Assembly (NCBI GenBank): GCA_964594125.1
Contig: CAZQLL010000016.1
Coordinates: 1 to 64,000, forward strand
Length of the DNA: 64,000 bases
DNA from: CAVRZJ01 sp964594125
GTDB lineage: Bacteria > Acidobacteriota > Thermoanaerobaculia > Thermoanaerobaculales > Thermoanaerobaculaceae
Reading direction: 5' to 3'
In this document: in pieces, positions 1-7,433 of the stretch
Layout of the letters: each line of letters begins with the position of its first letter
Numbering within the stretch: position 1 is the first letter of the stretch
Notes under the pieces: generated by a model
What the model was told of the DNA's origin: nothing
The model's database searches: none
Seen by the model: the letters and a program-made list of their open reading frames with translations, nothing else
Position numbers and translations under genes: made by a program

Positions 1-20
1 TCTTTCAACCGGCGCGAAGG

Positions 21-188
21 TCAGATTCCCTCAGTTTCCCGTGGCCGGCGACACGCGGCGCACTCCCTCACTGCGGCGGCGAGCGCCGCCGCCATCGCGC
101 CGTTGGTCGCGTTGTACACCTCCGGGCGGTTGAGGGTGATCGTCGCCACCGCGCCGTCCCGGGTCACCAGCACCGTCTCGCCGCTCAT
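21..188 (-). pseudogene. Enoyl-CoA hydratase/isomerase, N-terminal fragment only
   Basis: About 45 residues match the start of the crotonase (enoyl-CoA hydratase/isomerase) family, including the typical first strand and the TITLNRPEVYNATN segment. The family is normally about 255 residues, but here the frame leaves the family at about base 60 and stops at 21-23 after a short unrelated tail (CRRPRETEGI). The start at 188 is well supported by a GGAGGTGAAG ribosome site just upstream. Neither of the other two frames restores the oxyanion-hole region, so this is a real truncation, a rearrangement point or an assembly join near the window edge. It should not be functional. Identity is firm for the fragment; the cause of the break is unknown. 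Confidence 0.6.
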
Positions 189-394
189 CGCTTCACCTCC
201 GCTTGCCAAGTGTGCCCCGGATCGCCGGCCGGCGCGAGTCTCGCGGCGCTCCGGCCCGGCTGCTGCCGGGCAGCCGGCGGCCGCCCGTCGCGGCGTCCGA
301 TCGCAGGAGCTGTCACTCCGAGGAGCGGCGCGCGAGCGCCGCGACGAGGAGCGCCGCGGCGCCGGGAGCGCGAGCGCGTACCGCCCCGTTGCGC
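189..394. other. Intergenic region with repeat element, no gene seen
   Basis: Between the truncated hydratase and the aminopeptidase gene. It holds a dispersed repeat-like segment (see 311-350) and otherwise very GC-rich sequence with no supported reading frame. Confidence 0.5.
311..350. repeat. Intergenic palindromic repeat of the TGTCACTCCGAGGAGC type
   Basis: The segment begins TGTCACTCCGAGGAGC and ends GCGACGAGGA, with an internal GGCGC-GCGA-GCGCC hairpin (327-340). This resembles the widely seen extragenic element of the form TGTCATCCCGAGGAGC...GACGAGGGAT. A degenerate relative lies at 4506-4580. No function is known to me; it may form a transcript-end hairpin. Confidence 0.45.
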
Positions 395-1729
395 CTACCT
401 CCGCGTCGCCAGCAGCGCCTCGATCTCGGCGATCTCCTTCGGCACGCCGGCGGAGAGCACCTCGACGCCGTCGCGTGTGATCAGCACCGTGTCCTCGATG
501 CGGATGCCGAGGTCCTTCCCGGGGAGGTACAGCCCCGGCTCGATCGCGAACACCATCCCCTCGCGCAGCACCTCGCCGAGCGGCACGTCGTGCGTCGCCA
601 TGCCGACGCCGTGCCCGAAGCCGCCGCGCATGTCGCCGGGGTCGATCCCGAGCTCCTTCATGCGCGCCGCGACGTGGCGCTCGACGTCGGCCTCGGTCAC
701 CCCCGGCCGGTACGCCTCGATGCACGCCTTCTGCACCGCGAGCACGCGCGCGTACGCCGCGCGCTGCTCGGCAGTGAAGGTGCCGCTCACCGGCCAGGTG
801 CGGGTGATGTCCATCGTCAGGTGGTCGAGGTCGGCGCCGAAGTCCATCAGCACCACCTCGCCGGCGCCCATCTGCCGACCGTTGTCCTCGTAGTGCCAGA
901 TGCACGAGTTGGGCCCCGAGCCGACGATCGGCGCGTACGCGACCCCCTTGGCGCCGCCGCGCAGCACCGTGCCCACCGCCGCCGCCTCGACCTCGTACTC
1001 GAACGCGCCCGGGCGCGACGCCAGCATCGCCTGCCGCACCGCCTCCGCCGACAGGCGGCCGTTGCGCCGCAGCACCGCGATCTCCTCCGCCGACTTGATC
1101 GCGCGCATCGCGTCGATCGCCGGCGTGACGTCGGCGATCGCGAGCGCAGGGTAGCGCTCCTTCAGCTTGGCGACACGGTAGGCATCGATCGGCACCTGGT
1201 CGTTGTAGTGGATGCGCCAGCGCCGCGCGGCGAACAGCGCCGCGTCGCCGCGCGAGCCGTCGACCGTGTCGGCCGGCGCCAGCCGCAAGTGCAGCCTCCC
1301 GCCCTCGGGAACGGTGCGCCGCGCCAGGAACTCGTCGAAGTACGACAGCGGGTGGACCCGCGTCACCCCCGCCTTCGCCGCCCCCTCCGGGTCCTTGAGG
1401 AGGTTGGCGCCCTCGACCATGATCTCGCGCGCCGACTGCTCCGGCATGAACAGGTGCGTCTCCTTCGTGCGCGGCACCATCACCACGATCGCGTTGGCGT
1501 CCTCGCGGCCGGTGAAGTAGTAGAAGTCGTTGTCCTGGCGGAAGTGGGCGCCTGGCGCGGAGCGGTCGGCACCGAACAGCACGATCAGACCGTCGCCGGT
1601 CGCGCGCATGACCGCCTCGCGCCGCCGCGCCAGCTCCGCCGCCGTGTACCCCGCGCGCTGCGCCGCCGCCGTGCCGCCACCCACCAGGACCCCGGCCACC
1701 ACCACCGCCGCCACCGCCGCTCGTCGCAT
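395..1729 (-). CDS. Exported Xaa-Pro aminopeptidase (M24B family)
   Basis: 444 residues. An N-terminal signal peptide (residues 1-24, cut after AAAQ) predicts export to the periplasm or outside. An N-terminal creatinase-like domain (about 25-190) contains the NDFYYFTGRED motif of aminopeptidase P, and the C-terminal pita-bread domain follows. Dinuclear-metal ligands can be seen: D296 and D307 in the DFGADLD..DITRT segment, His in GFGHGVG, Glu in AIEPGLY and Glu in RIEDTVL. It should remove N-terminal residues from peptides with proline in second position. The start has a GGGAGGGTGG ribosome site and a TTGACA promoter upstream. It is transcribed alone. Length and catalytic residues are complete, so the call is firm at family level. 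Confidence 0.9.
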   Translation of the reverse strand: MRRAAVAAVVVAGVLVGGGTAAAQRAGYTAAELARRREAVMRATGDGLIVLFGADRSAPGAHFRQDNDFYYFTGREDANAIVVMVPRTKETHLFMPEQSAREIMVEGANLLKDPEGAAKAGVTRVHPLSYFDEFLARRTVPEGGRLHLRLAPADTVDGSRGDAALFAARRWRIHYNDQVPIDAYRVAKLKERYPALAIADVTPAIDAMRAIKSAEEIAVLRRNGRLSAEAVRQAMLASRPGAFEYEVEAAAVGTVLRGGAKGVAYAPIVGSGPNSCIWHYEDNGRQMGAGEVVLMDFGADLDHLTMDITRTWPVSGTFTAEQRAAYARVLAVQKACIEAYRPGVTEADVERHVAARMKELGIDPGDMRGGFGHGVGMATHDVPLGEVLREGMVFAIEPGLYLPGKDLGIRIEDTVLITRDGVEVLSAGVPKEIAEIEALLATRR

Positions 1730-1758
1730 GCCACCCTCCCAAGCTGCCCTGCGGTGCC

Positions 1759-1787
1759 ACTGTGTCGGCGCTCGCCGGCGGTGTCAA
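1759..1787 (-). promoter_or_regulatory. Sigma70-type promoter of the Xaa-Pro aminopeptidase gene
   Basis: On the minus strand TTGACA (1787-1782), a 17-base spacer and CACAGT (1764-1759), predicting a start near 1752, 23 bases before the ATG at 1729. The same hexamer pair with the same spacing precedes the cytochrome operon at 21838-21810. Confidence 0.55.
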
Positions 1788-1870
1788 CCGCTCCGGTCCT
1801 CCCTCATCACCCCGGAAATGTCGGAAGAGACAATCGTGTTTTGACGACCAAGTACAGGGAGGACAATGCC

Positions 1871-2629
1871 ATGAAGAGATTTCTCGGCGTACTCGCACTC
1901 GTCGCGGCCGCGCCGGCCGCCGTTCCCGCGTTCGCGCAGGAGAAGCCGGGCGACGTCGCCCTGGTTTACTCGGTGAAACCGAAGCCCGGCGCGTGGGCGC
2001 AGCTCGACGCCGCGCTCGCGAAACACTACGCCTGGCACCGCGCACAGAAGGACGGCTTCTCGTGGTTCGTCTGGCAGGTGGCGACGGGCGACGACATCGG
2101 CAGCTACGTCGGCGGCACGTTCGGCCACCACTGGAAGGAGTGGGATGCCCGCGCCGCCTTCGACCAGGCGGACGACGGCGACTTCGTGGCCAATGTACTG
2201 CCGCTCGCGGATGCCGTGAGCCTCGGCTACTGGACGTACCTTGCCGAGGCGAGCAACCCGTCGACGAGCCCGACCCCCGCGGCGATGACGCAGGTCACCC
2301 ACTATTACCTGGTCCCGGAGGGGTACCCGGCGTTCATCGACGCGCTCAAGCAGATGAAGGCGGCGATGGGCGGGAAGGGGTACCCGATGACGTTCGGGTG
2401 GTATCGGCTGATCTCGGGTGGCGAGGGACCGCAGCTCGTGCTCGCGGTGGATCGCGCGTCGTTCGCGGCGATGGCGCCGCCCGACAAGCCGCTCGACGCG
2501 ATGCTCGCGGAGACCCTCGGCGCGCAGAAGGCGGCCGCGCTGCTCGACGCGGTCCGCAAGGGCACGCGCTTCACCCGCTCGTACCTGCTGCGCTGGCGTG
2601 CCGACCTCTCGTACATGCCGGCACAGTGA
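1871..2629 (+). CDS. Secreted protein of unknown function with two similar alpha/beta domains
   Basis: 252 residues. A signal peptide (residues 1-22, ending AFAQ) predicts export. The mature part looks like two copies of one domain. One starts near residue 28 (VALVYSVKPKPGAWAQLDAALAKH) and the other near 138 (VTHYYLVPEGYPAFIDALKQM). Each has a strand, a helix beginning at a Pro/Gly turn, then an aromatic-rich W/Y strand. This pattern is reminiscent of dimeric alpha-beta barrel (ferredoxin-like) proteins, but I recognise no named family. ATG 1871 has GGGAGG nine bases upstream. It is divergent from the aminopeptidase gene and stands alone. No catalytic motif is evident. Function unknown. Confidence 0.8.
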   Translation: MKRFLGVLALVAAAPAAVPAFAQEKPGDVALVYSVKPKPGAWAQLDAALAKHYAWHRAQKDGFSWFVWQVATGDDIGSYVGGTFGHHWKEWDARAAFDQADDGDFVANVLPLADAVSLGYWTYLAEASNPSTSPTPAAMTQVTHYYLVPEGYPAFIDALKQMKAAMGGKGYPMTFGWYRLISGGEGPQLVLAVDRASFAAMAPPDKPLDAMLAETLGAQKAAALLDAVRKGTRFTRSYLLRWRADLSYMPAQ

Positions 2630-2974
2630 ACACCGGGTTCCGCCTGGCGATGACGCAGCAGCAGCGGTCAGAGCCGCGGCGCGGCCGGCGCCGGCGGAAG
2701 ACCCCGCAACGGCGCGCCGGCGCCGCCTCGCCGCTCCGCACGCGGACGATCGCGTCGCGACGCCCGGCGCCGCCCTCCTCGAGCACACCGTTGACGTGCT
2801 TCTCGGCGCGGGCTCACGCCCGCGTGCGGGCGCCAGCCCGCGCTGACCATTCCTTGGAGGAGAGGTCTCGCAACCCCCCTGAAGCGCCGGCGCGAACGCG
2901 CCGGGACGCTCATCGCTGCAGGCATCAGAATGAACAACGTCCCACGCAGGTGGGGCGCACGTGTTGGATTCCAT
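2630..2974. other. Intergenic region with palindromes and dispersed repeat
   Basis: No supported gene in 345 bases. It contains a strong GCGCGGGC...GCCCGCG palindrome cluster (2805-2845) and one copy of the GGAGGAGAGGTCTCGC repeat (2856-2909), both of which recur elsewhere in the window. Confidence 0.5.
2856..2909. repeat. Dispersed intergenic repeat, copy A
   Basis: Begins GGAGGAGAGGTCTCGC, then a C-rich run, then GAAGCGCCGG, a short spacer and GCGCCGGGACGC. A clear relative is at 11146-11199 and a shorter one at 5637-5670, always between genes. The second half can fold into a GGCGCG/CGCGCC hairpin. Confidence 0.5.
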
Positions 2975-3050
2975 TGGAGCCAACGCGCGGGCTCGAACCG
3001 CGGACCTGCTGATTACGAATCAGCTGCTCTACCGGCTGAGCTACGTTGGC
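2975..3050 (-). tRNA. tRNA-Thr (anticodon CGU)
   Basis: Read on the minus strand from 3050. The acceptor stem is GCCAACG paired with CGTTGGC, the D arm holds AGCCGGTAGA, and the anticodon stem GCTGA/TCAGC encloses the loop TTCGTAA, giving anticodon CGU (codon ACG, threonine). The T arm carries GGTTCGAGCCC. The discriminator is U and the CCA end is encoded (TGG at 2975-2977 on the plus strand). All stems pair, total 76 bases. A promoter-like TTGAGC-18-TACCTT lies just upstream. Confidence 0.95.
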
Positions 3051-3417
3051 CCGGCGGCGCGGAAGGTACCACAACGGCGCTGCGGCGCTCAAGCGAAGCG
3101 CGGTCTCAGCCGCTCTGCCCGGCGGCCAGGGCTCTGGCCGCGGCGATCAGGAATGCGGGGGCGGCGGGGCTGGGGGCGTCGAGCGCCGGGAGCGGCTCGC
3201 GACGGTCGCCGCGTCGGTCGCGGCCGCGATCGCGGCGGCGGGCGAGCGGACGACGTGCACGGTCCACGCCGCAGCGCTCACTCGGCGACCGGTTGCGGCG
3301 GCGGCGCAGGTGAGGCCGCCCAGGACGGTGTCGCCGCTCGCCCCCGGCGGCAGCGAGCAGGCGGCGCCTGGCGGGAGCGTGCCGAGCTCGCAGCGGCAGC
3401 GGCTCCGCGTTCGCGGG
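3051..3417. other. Intergenic region: tRNA promoter, otherwise nothing recognised
   Basis: 367 bases between the tRNA and the WG-repeat gene. The end next to the tRNA carries its promoter. The rest is open in several frames because of GC content, but the translations are low-complexity Ala/Arg/Gly/Ser runs without family resemblance, so I call no gene. Confidence 0.5.
3063..3092 (-). promoter_or_regulatory. Promoter of tRNA-Thr
   Basis: On the minus strand TTGAGC (3092-3087), an 18-base spacer and TACCTT (3068-3063), placing the transcription start about 5-6 bases before the mature tRNA 5' end at 3050. Confidence 0.5.
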
Positions 3418-4416
3418 CTATTTCGTCGGGTTGTAGACGTACTTGCCGGACCTGTCGACATAGCCGAAGGCGCGGTCGAGCTTGACCCTGGCGAGGCCGT
3501 GGTGGAAGGGCCACGCCTCGTCGAACTGCGGGTTGATCACGAAGGCGCCGGAGGGAGCGATGAAGCCGACGCGGTCGCCGGCTTCGGCGACGGCGAGGCC
3601 CTCGCTGAAGTCTCCGGCCCCGTCGAACTGCGGGTTGACGGCGATCGTGCCGCGGGTGTCGATATAGCCATAACGGCGGCCGACCTTGATGCGCGCCCGC
3701 CCTTCGGCGAACGGCCACGCCTCGTCGAACTGCGGGTTGATGGCGAGCGCGCCCTTGCGGTCGACGTACCCCCAGCGGTCGCCGACGCGCACCGGCGCCA
3801 GCGTGCCGGAGAACTCGCCGGCGCGCTCGAACTGCGGGTTGATGACGAGCGTGCCGTCGTCGTCGACGTACCCCCAGCGGTCGTCGACGCCGACCCGGGC
3901 CAGCCCCTCGGCGAACGGTCCGGCATTCTCGAACTGCGGGTTGACGGCGTACGAGCCGTCCTTGCGGACGTACCCCCAGCGCCTGCCCAGCTTCACGGCT
4001 GCGAGGCCGCCGGAGAACGCCGTCGCGCGGTCGAACTGCGGGTTGATCGCGAGCTTGCCGGTCTTGTCGACATACCCGAAGCGGTCCTCGACCTCGACCC
4101 ACGCCAGGCCCTCGGAGAAGTCCCCGGCCGACTCGAACTGCGGGTTGATCGCGATGACGCCGGAGTGGTCGACGTAACCGTAGCGGCGGCCGGCCTTGAC
4201 CCACGCCATCCCCTCGTAGAAGGCGCCGGCCTCCTCGAACTGCGGGTTGGCGACGATCTTCCCTTCCTTGTCGACGTACCCCCAGCGGTCGTCGAGCACG
4301 ATCGGGTACAGCGCCGGGCCGGAGCGCCGTTGCGCGATGGCGGTGTCGGCGAGGGCGAGCAGCGCGGCCAGCGGGAGTGCGGCAGCGGCCAGCGGCAATC
4401 GGCGACCAGACGTCAT
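3418..4416 (-). CDS. Exported WG-repeat (beta-barrel/propeller-like) protein
   Basis: 332 residues. A signal peptide (residues 1-28, ending AIAQ) is followed by nine WG repeats of 33-34 residues that fill the whole mature protein. Each repeat runs roughly [WYF]GYVD..G...INPQF..A..F.EGLA.V..GDR; the eighth has a degenerate core (VGFIAPSG) and the ninth is cut short after YVYNPTK. WG-repeat (KWG) proteins are widespread secreted proteins of poorly known function, probably protein or ligand binding. ATG 4416 is chosen over the in-frame ATG 4437 because GAGGAGG lies seven bases before it. A TAGAAT -10-like box is at 4480-4475. Single-gene unit. Family call is firm, role unknown. Confidence 0.9.
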   Translation of the reverse strand: MTSGRRLPLAAAALPLAALLALADTAIAQRRSGPALYPIVLDDRWGYVDKEGKIVANPQFEEAGAFYEGMAWVKAGRRYGYVDHSGVIAINPQFESAGDFSEGLAWVEVEDRFGYVDKTGKLAINPQFDRATAFSGGLAAVKLGRRWGYVRKDGSYAVNPQFENAGPFAEGLARVGVDDRWGYVDDDGTLVINPQFERAGEFSGTLAPVRVGDRWGYVDRKGALAINPQFDEAWPFAEGRARIKVGRRYGYIDTRGTIAVNPQFDGAGDFSEGLAVAEAGDRVGFIAPSGAFVINPQFDEAWPFHHGLARVKLDRAFGYVDRSGKYVYNPTK

Positions 4417-4505
4417 GGCGAGCCTCCTCGTGGTCATCGTGCGGCGGTGTTGCCGCGGACGGTGTGAGCATCTCATTCTAGCGCCGGCACGCCTGCGGCA
4501 GAGGC

Positions 4506-4580
4506 CGTCGCTCCGAGGCGCCCGGCGCGGCGGGTGACGAGGGGCCCGTCGCGCCGAGCGCGCCTTCGAGGGATGACAGG
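4506..4580. repeat. Degenerate TGTCATCCCGAGG-type intergenic element
   Basis: CGTCGCTCCGAGGCGC at the left end and GAGGGATGACAGG at the right end match the two arms of the same element type seen at 311-350, with a GGCGCGGCGGGTGACGAGGGG middle. It lies between divergent genes. Confidence 0.35.
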
Positions 4581-4713
4581 ATGCGTGGCGGATGCTCTCG
4601 CCGGGCTGCCACGCCCTCCGTCGCCGCTCTCCGCGCGGAACGGCGCCCACCCAGCGAACCACGACCCGCGACACACGACCCACCGCCCTCCCCCCGGCGT
4701 ACCATGTCGGACC

Positions 4714-5595
4714 GTGAGCGACCGCGCGCGCTGGGGGCTGCCGCTGGCGTATGCCGCCATCTGCCTGATCTGGGGGAGCACGTATCTCGCGATCAAGGTG
4801 GGGCTGGAGAGCTTCGATCCGTACGCATTCGCGGCCGCCCGCTACGTCCTCGCCGCCGCCATCATGTACGCGGTGGCGCGCTGGCGCAGGACCAGCTTCG
4901 CCGGACCGCTGCGCCGCTGGCTGCCCGCACTGGCGGTCGGCGTGATGTTCGTCGGGATCTCCAACGGGCTGGTGTTCTGGGCGGAGACGCGGCTCGATTC
5001 CGGCTTCACCGCGCTGCTGATCACCGCGAGCCCGGTGTGGACGGCGCTGCTCTCGCCCCTGCTGCCGGGCGAGCGGCGGCTGCGCCCGCTCGGATGGCTC
5101 GGGATCGTGCTCGGAATGGGGGGCACGATCGTGCTCCTGCAGCCGTGGCGGGCGACCCGCGTGGAGCTGGCCGCATCGCTCGCCGTGGAGGTCTCGGTGG
5201 TGGTGTGGGTCGCCGGCTCGCTGGTCGTGAGGCGCATCCGCCGCGACTTCGACCCGCTGGCGCTCACCGTGGCGCAGATGGTCGGCGGGCTGCCGGTGCT
5301 GCTGGCGCTGGCGGCGGCGCGCGGCGGCGCCCTGGTGGCGCCGGTGACGACGCGGGCGTTGCTGGCGCTGGCGTTCTTGGTGGTCTTCGGGTCGTGCGTT
5401 GCGTTCGGCGCCTACAACTACCTGCTGCGCCACTGGGAGGCGTCTCGGGTGGCGTCGTCGACCTACGTCAACCCGGTGGTGGCGGTGATGCTCGGCGCGC
5501 TGCTTCTCGATGAAGCGGTGACCGGGCCGATGGTGGCGGGCGCGGCGGTGGTGCTCACGGGCGTGGCGATTGTGCTGCACGAGCAACGGGCTTGA
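4714..5595 (+). CDS. DMT-superfamily (EamA) transporter
   Basis: 293 residues with about ten hydrophobic segments in two EamA repeats. The first starts at YAAICLIWGSTYLAIKVG, the classic EamA opening with the GST(Y)L motif; the second begins near SLAVEVSVVVWVAGSLVV and ends with the conserved NPVVAVMLGALLLDE motif. Such inner-membrane carriers export metabolites or amino acids; the substrate cannot be predicted. GTG 4714 is chosen because it gives the normal family length and N-terminus. The ATG at 4704 is out of frame, and longer frames start in repeat sequence. The gene is followed by a hairpin (5602-5618). No linked pathway gene. Confidence 0.85.
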   Translation: MSDRARWGLPLAYAAICLIWGSTYLAIKVGLESFDPYAFAAARYVLAAAIMYAVARWRRTSFAGPLRRWLPALAVGVMFVGISNGLVFWAETRLDSGFTALLITASPVWTALLSPLLPGERRLRPLGWLGIVLGMGGTIVLLQPWRATRVELAASLAVEVSVVVWVAGSLVVRRIRRDFDPLALTVAQMVGGLPVLLALAAARGGALVAPVTTRALLALAFLVVFGSCVAFGAYNYLLRHWEASRVASSTYVNPVVAVMLGALLLDEAVTGPMVAGAAVVLTGVAIVLHEQRA

Positions 5596-5601
5596 GAGCG
5601 T

Positions 5602-5618
5602 GTGAAGCGATGCTTCAC
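5602..5618 (+). terminator. Hairpin after the EamA transporter gene
   Basis: GTGAAGC-GAT-GCTTCAC, a perfect seven-base-pair stem extendable by wobble pairs, seven bases after the stop codon. There is no T tract, so termination would be imperfect or Rho-assisted. Confidence 0.4.
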
Positions 5619-5636
5619 GCGGCCTGACTGACTCCC

Positions 5637-5670
5637 GGAGGAGAGGCCTCGCGACCTCTCCTGCGCCCTG
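5637..5670. repeat. Dispersed intergenic repeat, copy B (short)
   Basis: GGAGGAGAGGCCTCGCGACC at the left end matches copies at 2856 and 11146. The GGTCGCGAGGCC/GGAGGAGAGG region is followed by another GGGCGGGCTGCCGCCCG palindrome (5692-5708). Confidence 0.4.
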
Positions 5671-5815
5671 ACCACCTTCCCAGGGGCGGGCTGCCGCCCG
5701 TCCCTCGCCCGCGAGGCACGTTCGCGGGCCCCATCCCACCCGCCGGCGATGTTCGCGGTGTCGCGGGGCTCGCCCGCGCCAGCCCCGGCTTGCTACAGTG
5801 GCGCCGGAGGTGGCG

Positions 5816-7027
5816 ATGGCGCACGGGCTGAAGGGGCGCAACACGAAGGCGGTGCACGCGGGGCTCGATCCGGCGGAGCACCGCGGAGCGGTCTCGGTCC
5901 CGATCTACCAGAGCTCGACGTTCGCCTTCCCGTCGGCCGAGGAGGGCGCGGCGCGCTTCGCGGGCACCTCGCCGGGGCCGATCTACACGCGTCTCGGCAA
6001 CCCGACGATCCAGGCGCTCGAGCACTGCGTCGCCGAGCTCGAGGGCGGCTGCGGGGCGGTCGGCGCCGCGACCGGCATGGGCGCGGTGACGATCACCCTG
6101 GCGGCGCTGCTGCGCCAGGGCGACCACGTGGTAGGCACCCACCCGCTGTACGGGCCGACGCGCGGCGTGATCGAGAAGCACTTCGGCCGCCTCGGCGTCG
6201 CCTCGACGTTCGTGCCCGCCGCCGACCTCGCGGCGCTGCGCGGGGCGATGCGGCCCGAGACGCGCATGGTGTACTGCGAGACGCCGGCCAACCCGACGCT
6301 CGATCTGGTCGACCTCGCAGGCGCCGCCGAGATCGCGCACGCGGCCGGCGCGCCGCTGGTGGTCGACAGCACGTTCGCCAGCCCCCACCTGTCGCGCCCG
6401 CTCGAGCACGGCGCCGACGTGGTGCTGCACTCGATGACGAAGTTCCTCAACGGCCACGCCGACGTCGTGGCCGGCATCGTCGTCGCGGCCGCGCCCGGCC
6501 ACCTGCAGGCGCTGCGCGAGACGGCGATCGCGCTCGGCGTGACGATGGACCCGCACCAGGCGTGGCTGGTGCACCGCGGGCTGCGCACGCTCGGGTTGCG
6601 CGTCGAGCGCGCGCAGGCGAACGCCCGCGTGCTCGCCGAGTGGCTCGAGCAGCACCCGGCGATCGAGTGGCTGCGCTATCCCGGCCTGCCGTCGCACCCG
6701 CAGCACGCCCTTGCCCGCCGCCAGATGGACGGCCCCGGGGCGATGATCGCCTTCGAGCTGCGCGGCGGCGTCGAGGCCGGCCGCCGGCTCATGGACGCGG
6801 TGCGCCTGATCACGCTGGCGGTGTCGCTCGGCGGCGTCGAGTCGCTGATCGAGCACCCGGCGTCGATGACCCACCGCGGGGTGCCGGAGGCGGAGCAGCG
6901 GCGGCAGGGGATCACCGCCGGCCTGGTCCGCCTGTCGGTCGGGTGCGAGGACGTCGAGGACCTGCGCGCGGACCTCGAGCACGCGCTCGCCGCCGTCGAG
7001 GAGCTGACCCCGCCGCTGGTCGGCTGA
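5816..7027 (+). CDS. Cys/Met metabolism PLP-dependent lyase (methionine gamma-lyase / cystathionine gamma-synthase type)
   Basis: 403 residues, usual length for the trans-sulfuration PLP family. Visible family marks: VPIYQSSTFAFPS near the N-terminus, YTRLGNPT, the cofactor-stacking YCETPANPTLDLVDL segment, and the Schiff-base lysine in HSMTKFLNGHADVVAG followed by the C-terminal SLGGVESLIEHPASMTH loop. The enzyme catalyses beta- or gamma-elimination or replacement on sulfur amino acids. The sequence cannot separate methionine gamma-lyase from cystathionine gamma-lyase/synthase, though no partner biosynthetic gene is near. ATG 5816 has GGAGG five bases upstream and a TACAGT box at 5794-5799, implying a leader of only about ten bases. 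GTG 5798 is a weaker alternative. Confidence 0.88.
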   Translation: MAHGLKGRNTKAVHAGLDPAEHRGAVSVPIYQSSTFAFPSAEEGAARFAGTSPGPIYTRLGNPTIQALEHCVAELEGGCGAVGAATGMGAVTITLAALLRQGDHVVGTHPLYGPTRGVIEKHFGRLGVASTFVPAADLAALRGAMRPETRMVYCETPANPTLDLVDLAGAAEIAHAAGAPLVVDSTFASPHLSRPLEHGADVVLHSMTKFLNGHADVVAGIVVAAAPGHLQALRETAIALGVTMDPHQAWLVHRGLRTLGLRVERAQANARVLAEWLEQHPAIEWLRYPGLPSHPQHALARRQMDGPGAMIAFELRGGVEAGRRLMDAVRLITLAVSLGGVESLIEHPASMTHRGVPEAEQRRQGITAGLVRLSVGCEDVEDLRADLEHALAAVEELTPPLVG

Positions 7028-7433
7028 TCGTCTCCTCCCGGGCCGCCGCGCACGACGCGCTGCGGCGCGAGCTCGCGATCAGCGGCGGCCCGCGCGCGCA
7101 GCCGCCGTATCGGGGCGACGGCGCCGACTCGGCTCGAACGGCCCTCCGAGTGCACCGGGCGCGCGGACGTTCCCGCCCGCGCGGCGGCCGCGTCCGGCGG
7201 CCTCCGGGCCGGCGCGGACGCCGGCCAGCCGCTGCGTCCGCGCCGTTCGCGGGTGCGGCTGCACCCGCACGAGCAACCACCGCGGCGCGGTGGCAGGCGT
7301 CGAGAGCTTACCTATCTGGCCGTCAGAGAGTTGCGCGCGGGTTGACAGGCCCTTCGCGCTTGTGTCAGCATCCCCAGTGCGGTAAGCGGGGCGTTGGCCG
7401 CGCCCAGGTCTGTGGGAGGAGGGATTCGGGACA
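7028..7433. other. Intergenic region with promoter, no gene seen
   Basis: 406 bases. Mostly GC-rich Arg/Ala-coding noise, plus a perfect GCGGGTGC-GGCT-GCACCCGC hairpin at 7249-7268 and the promoter of the M23 peptidase gene at 7342-7371. Confidence 0.5.
7342..7371 (+). promoter_or_regulatory. Promoter of the M23 peptidase gene
   Basis: A consensus -35 TTGACA (7342-7347), an 18-base spacer and CAGCAT (7366-7371) as the best -10. The -35 is perfect, the -10 is weak. It lies in the only AT-richer part of the gap. Confidence 0.45.

Noticed and set aside
3051..3417. Possible gene between the tRNA and WG-repeat gene
   Set aside because: Several frames are open but all translations are low complexity and unlike any family.
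5596..5815. SAM or other sulfur-related riboswitch before the PLP lyase gene
   Set aside because: No conserved riboswitch core; the segment is a terminator hairpin plus dispersed repeat, and the predicted leader is only about ten bases.
7028..7433. Small open frames in the gap before the M23 gene
   Set aside because: Only Arg/Ala/Pro noise and no ribosome site; the single sensible signal there is the promoter.
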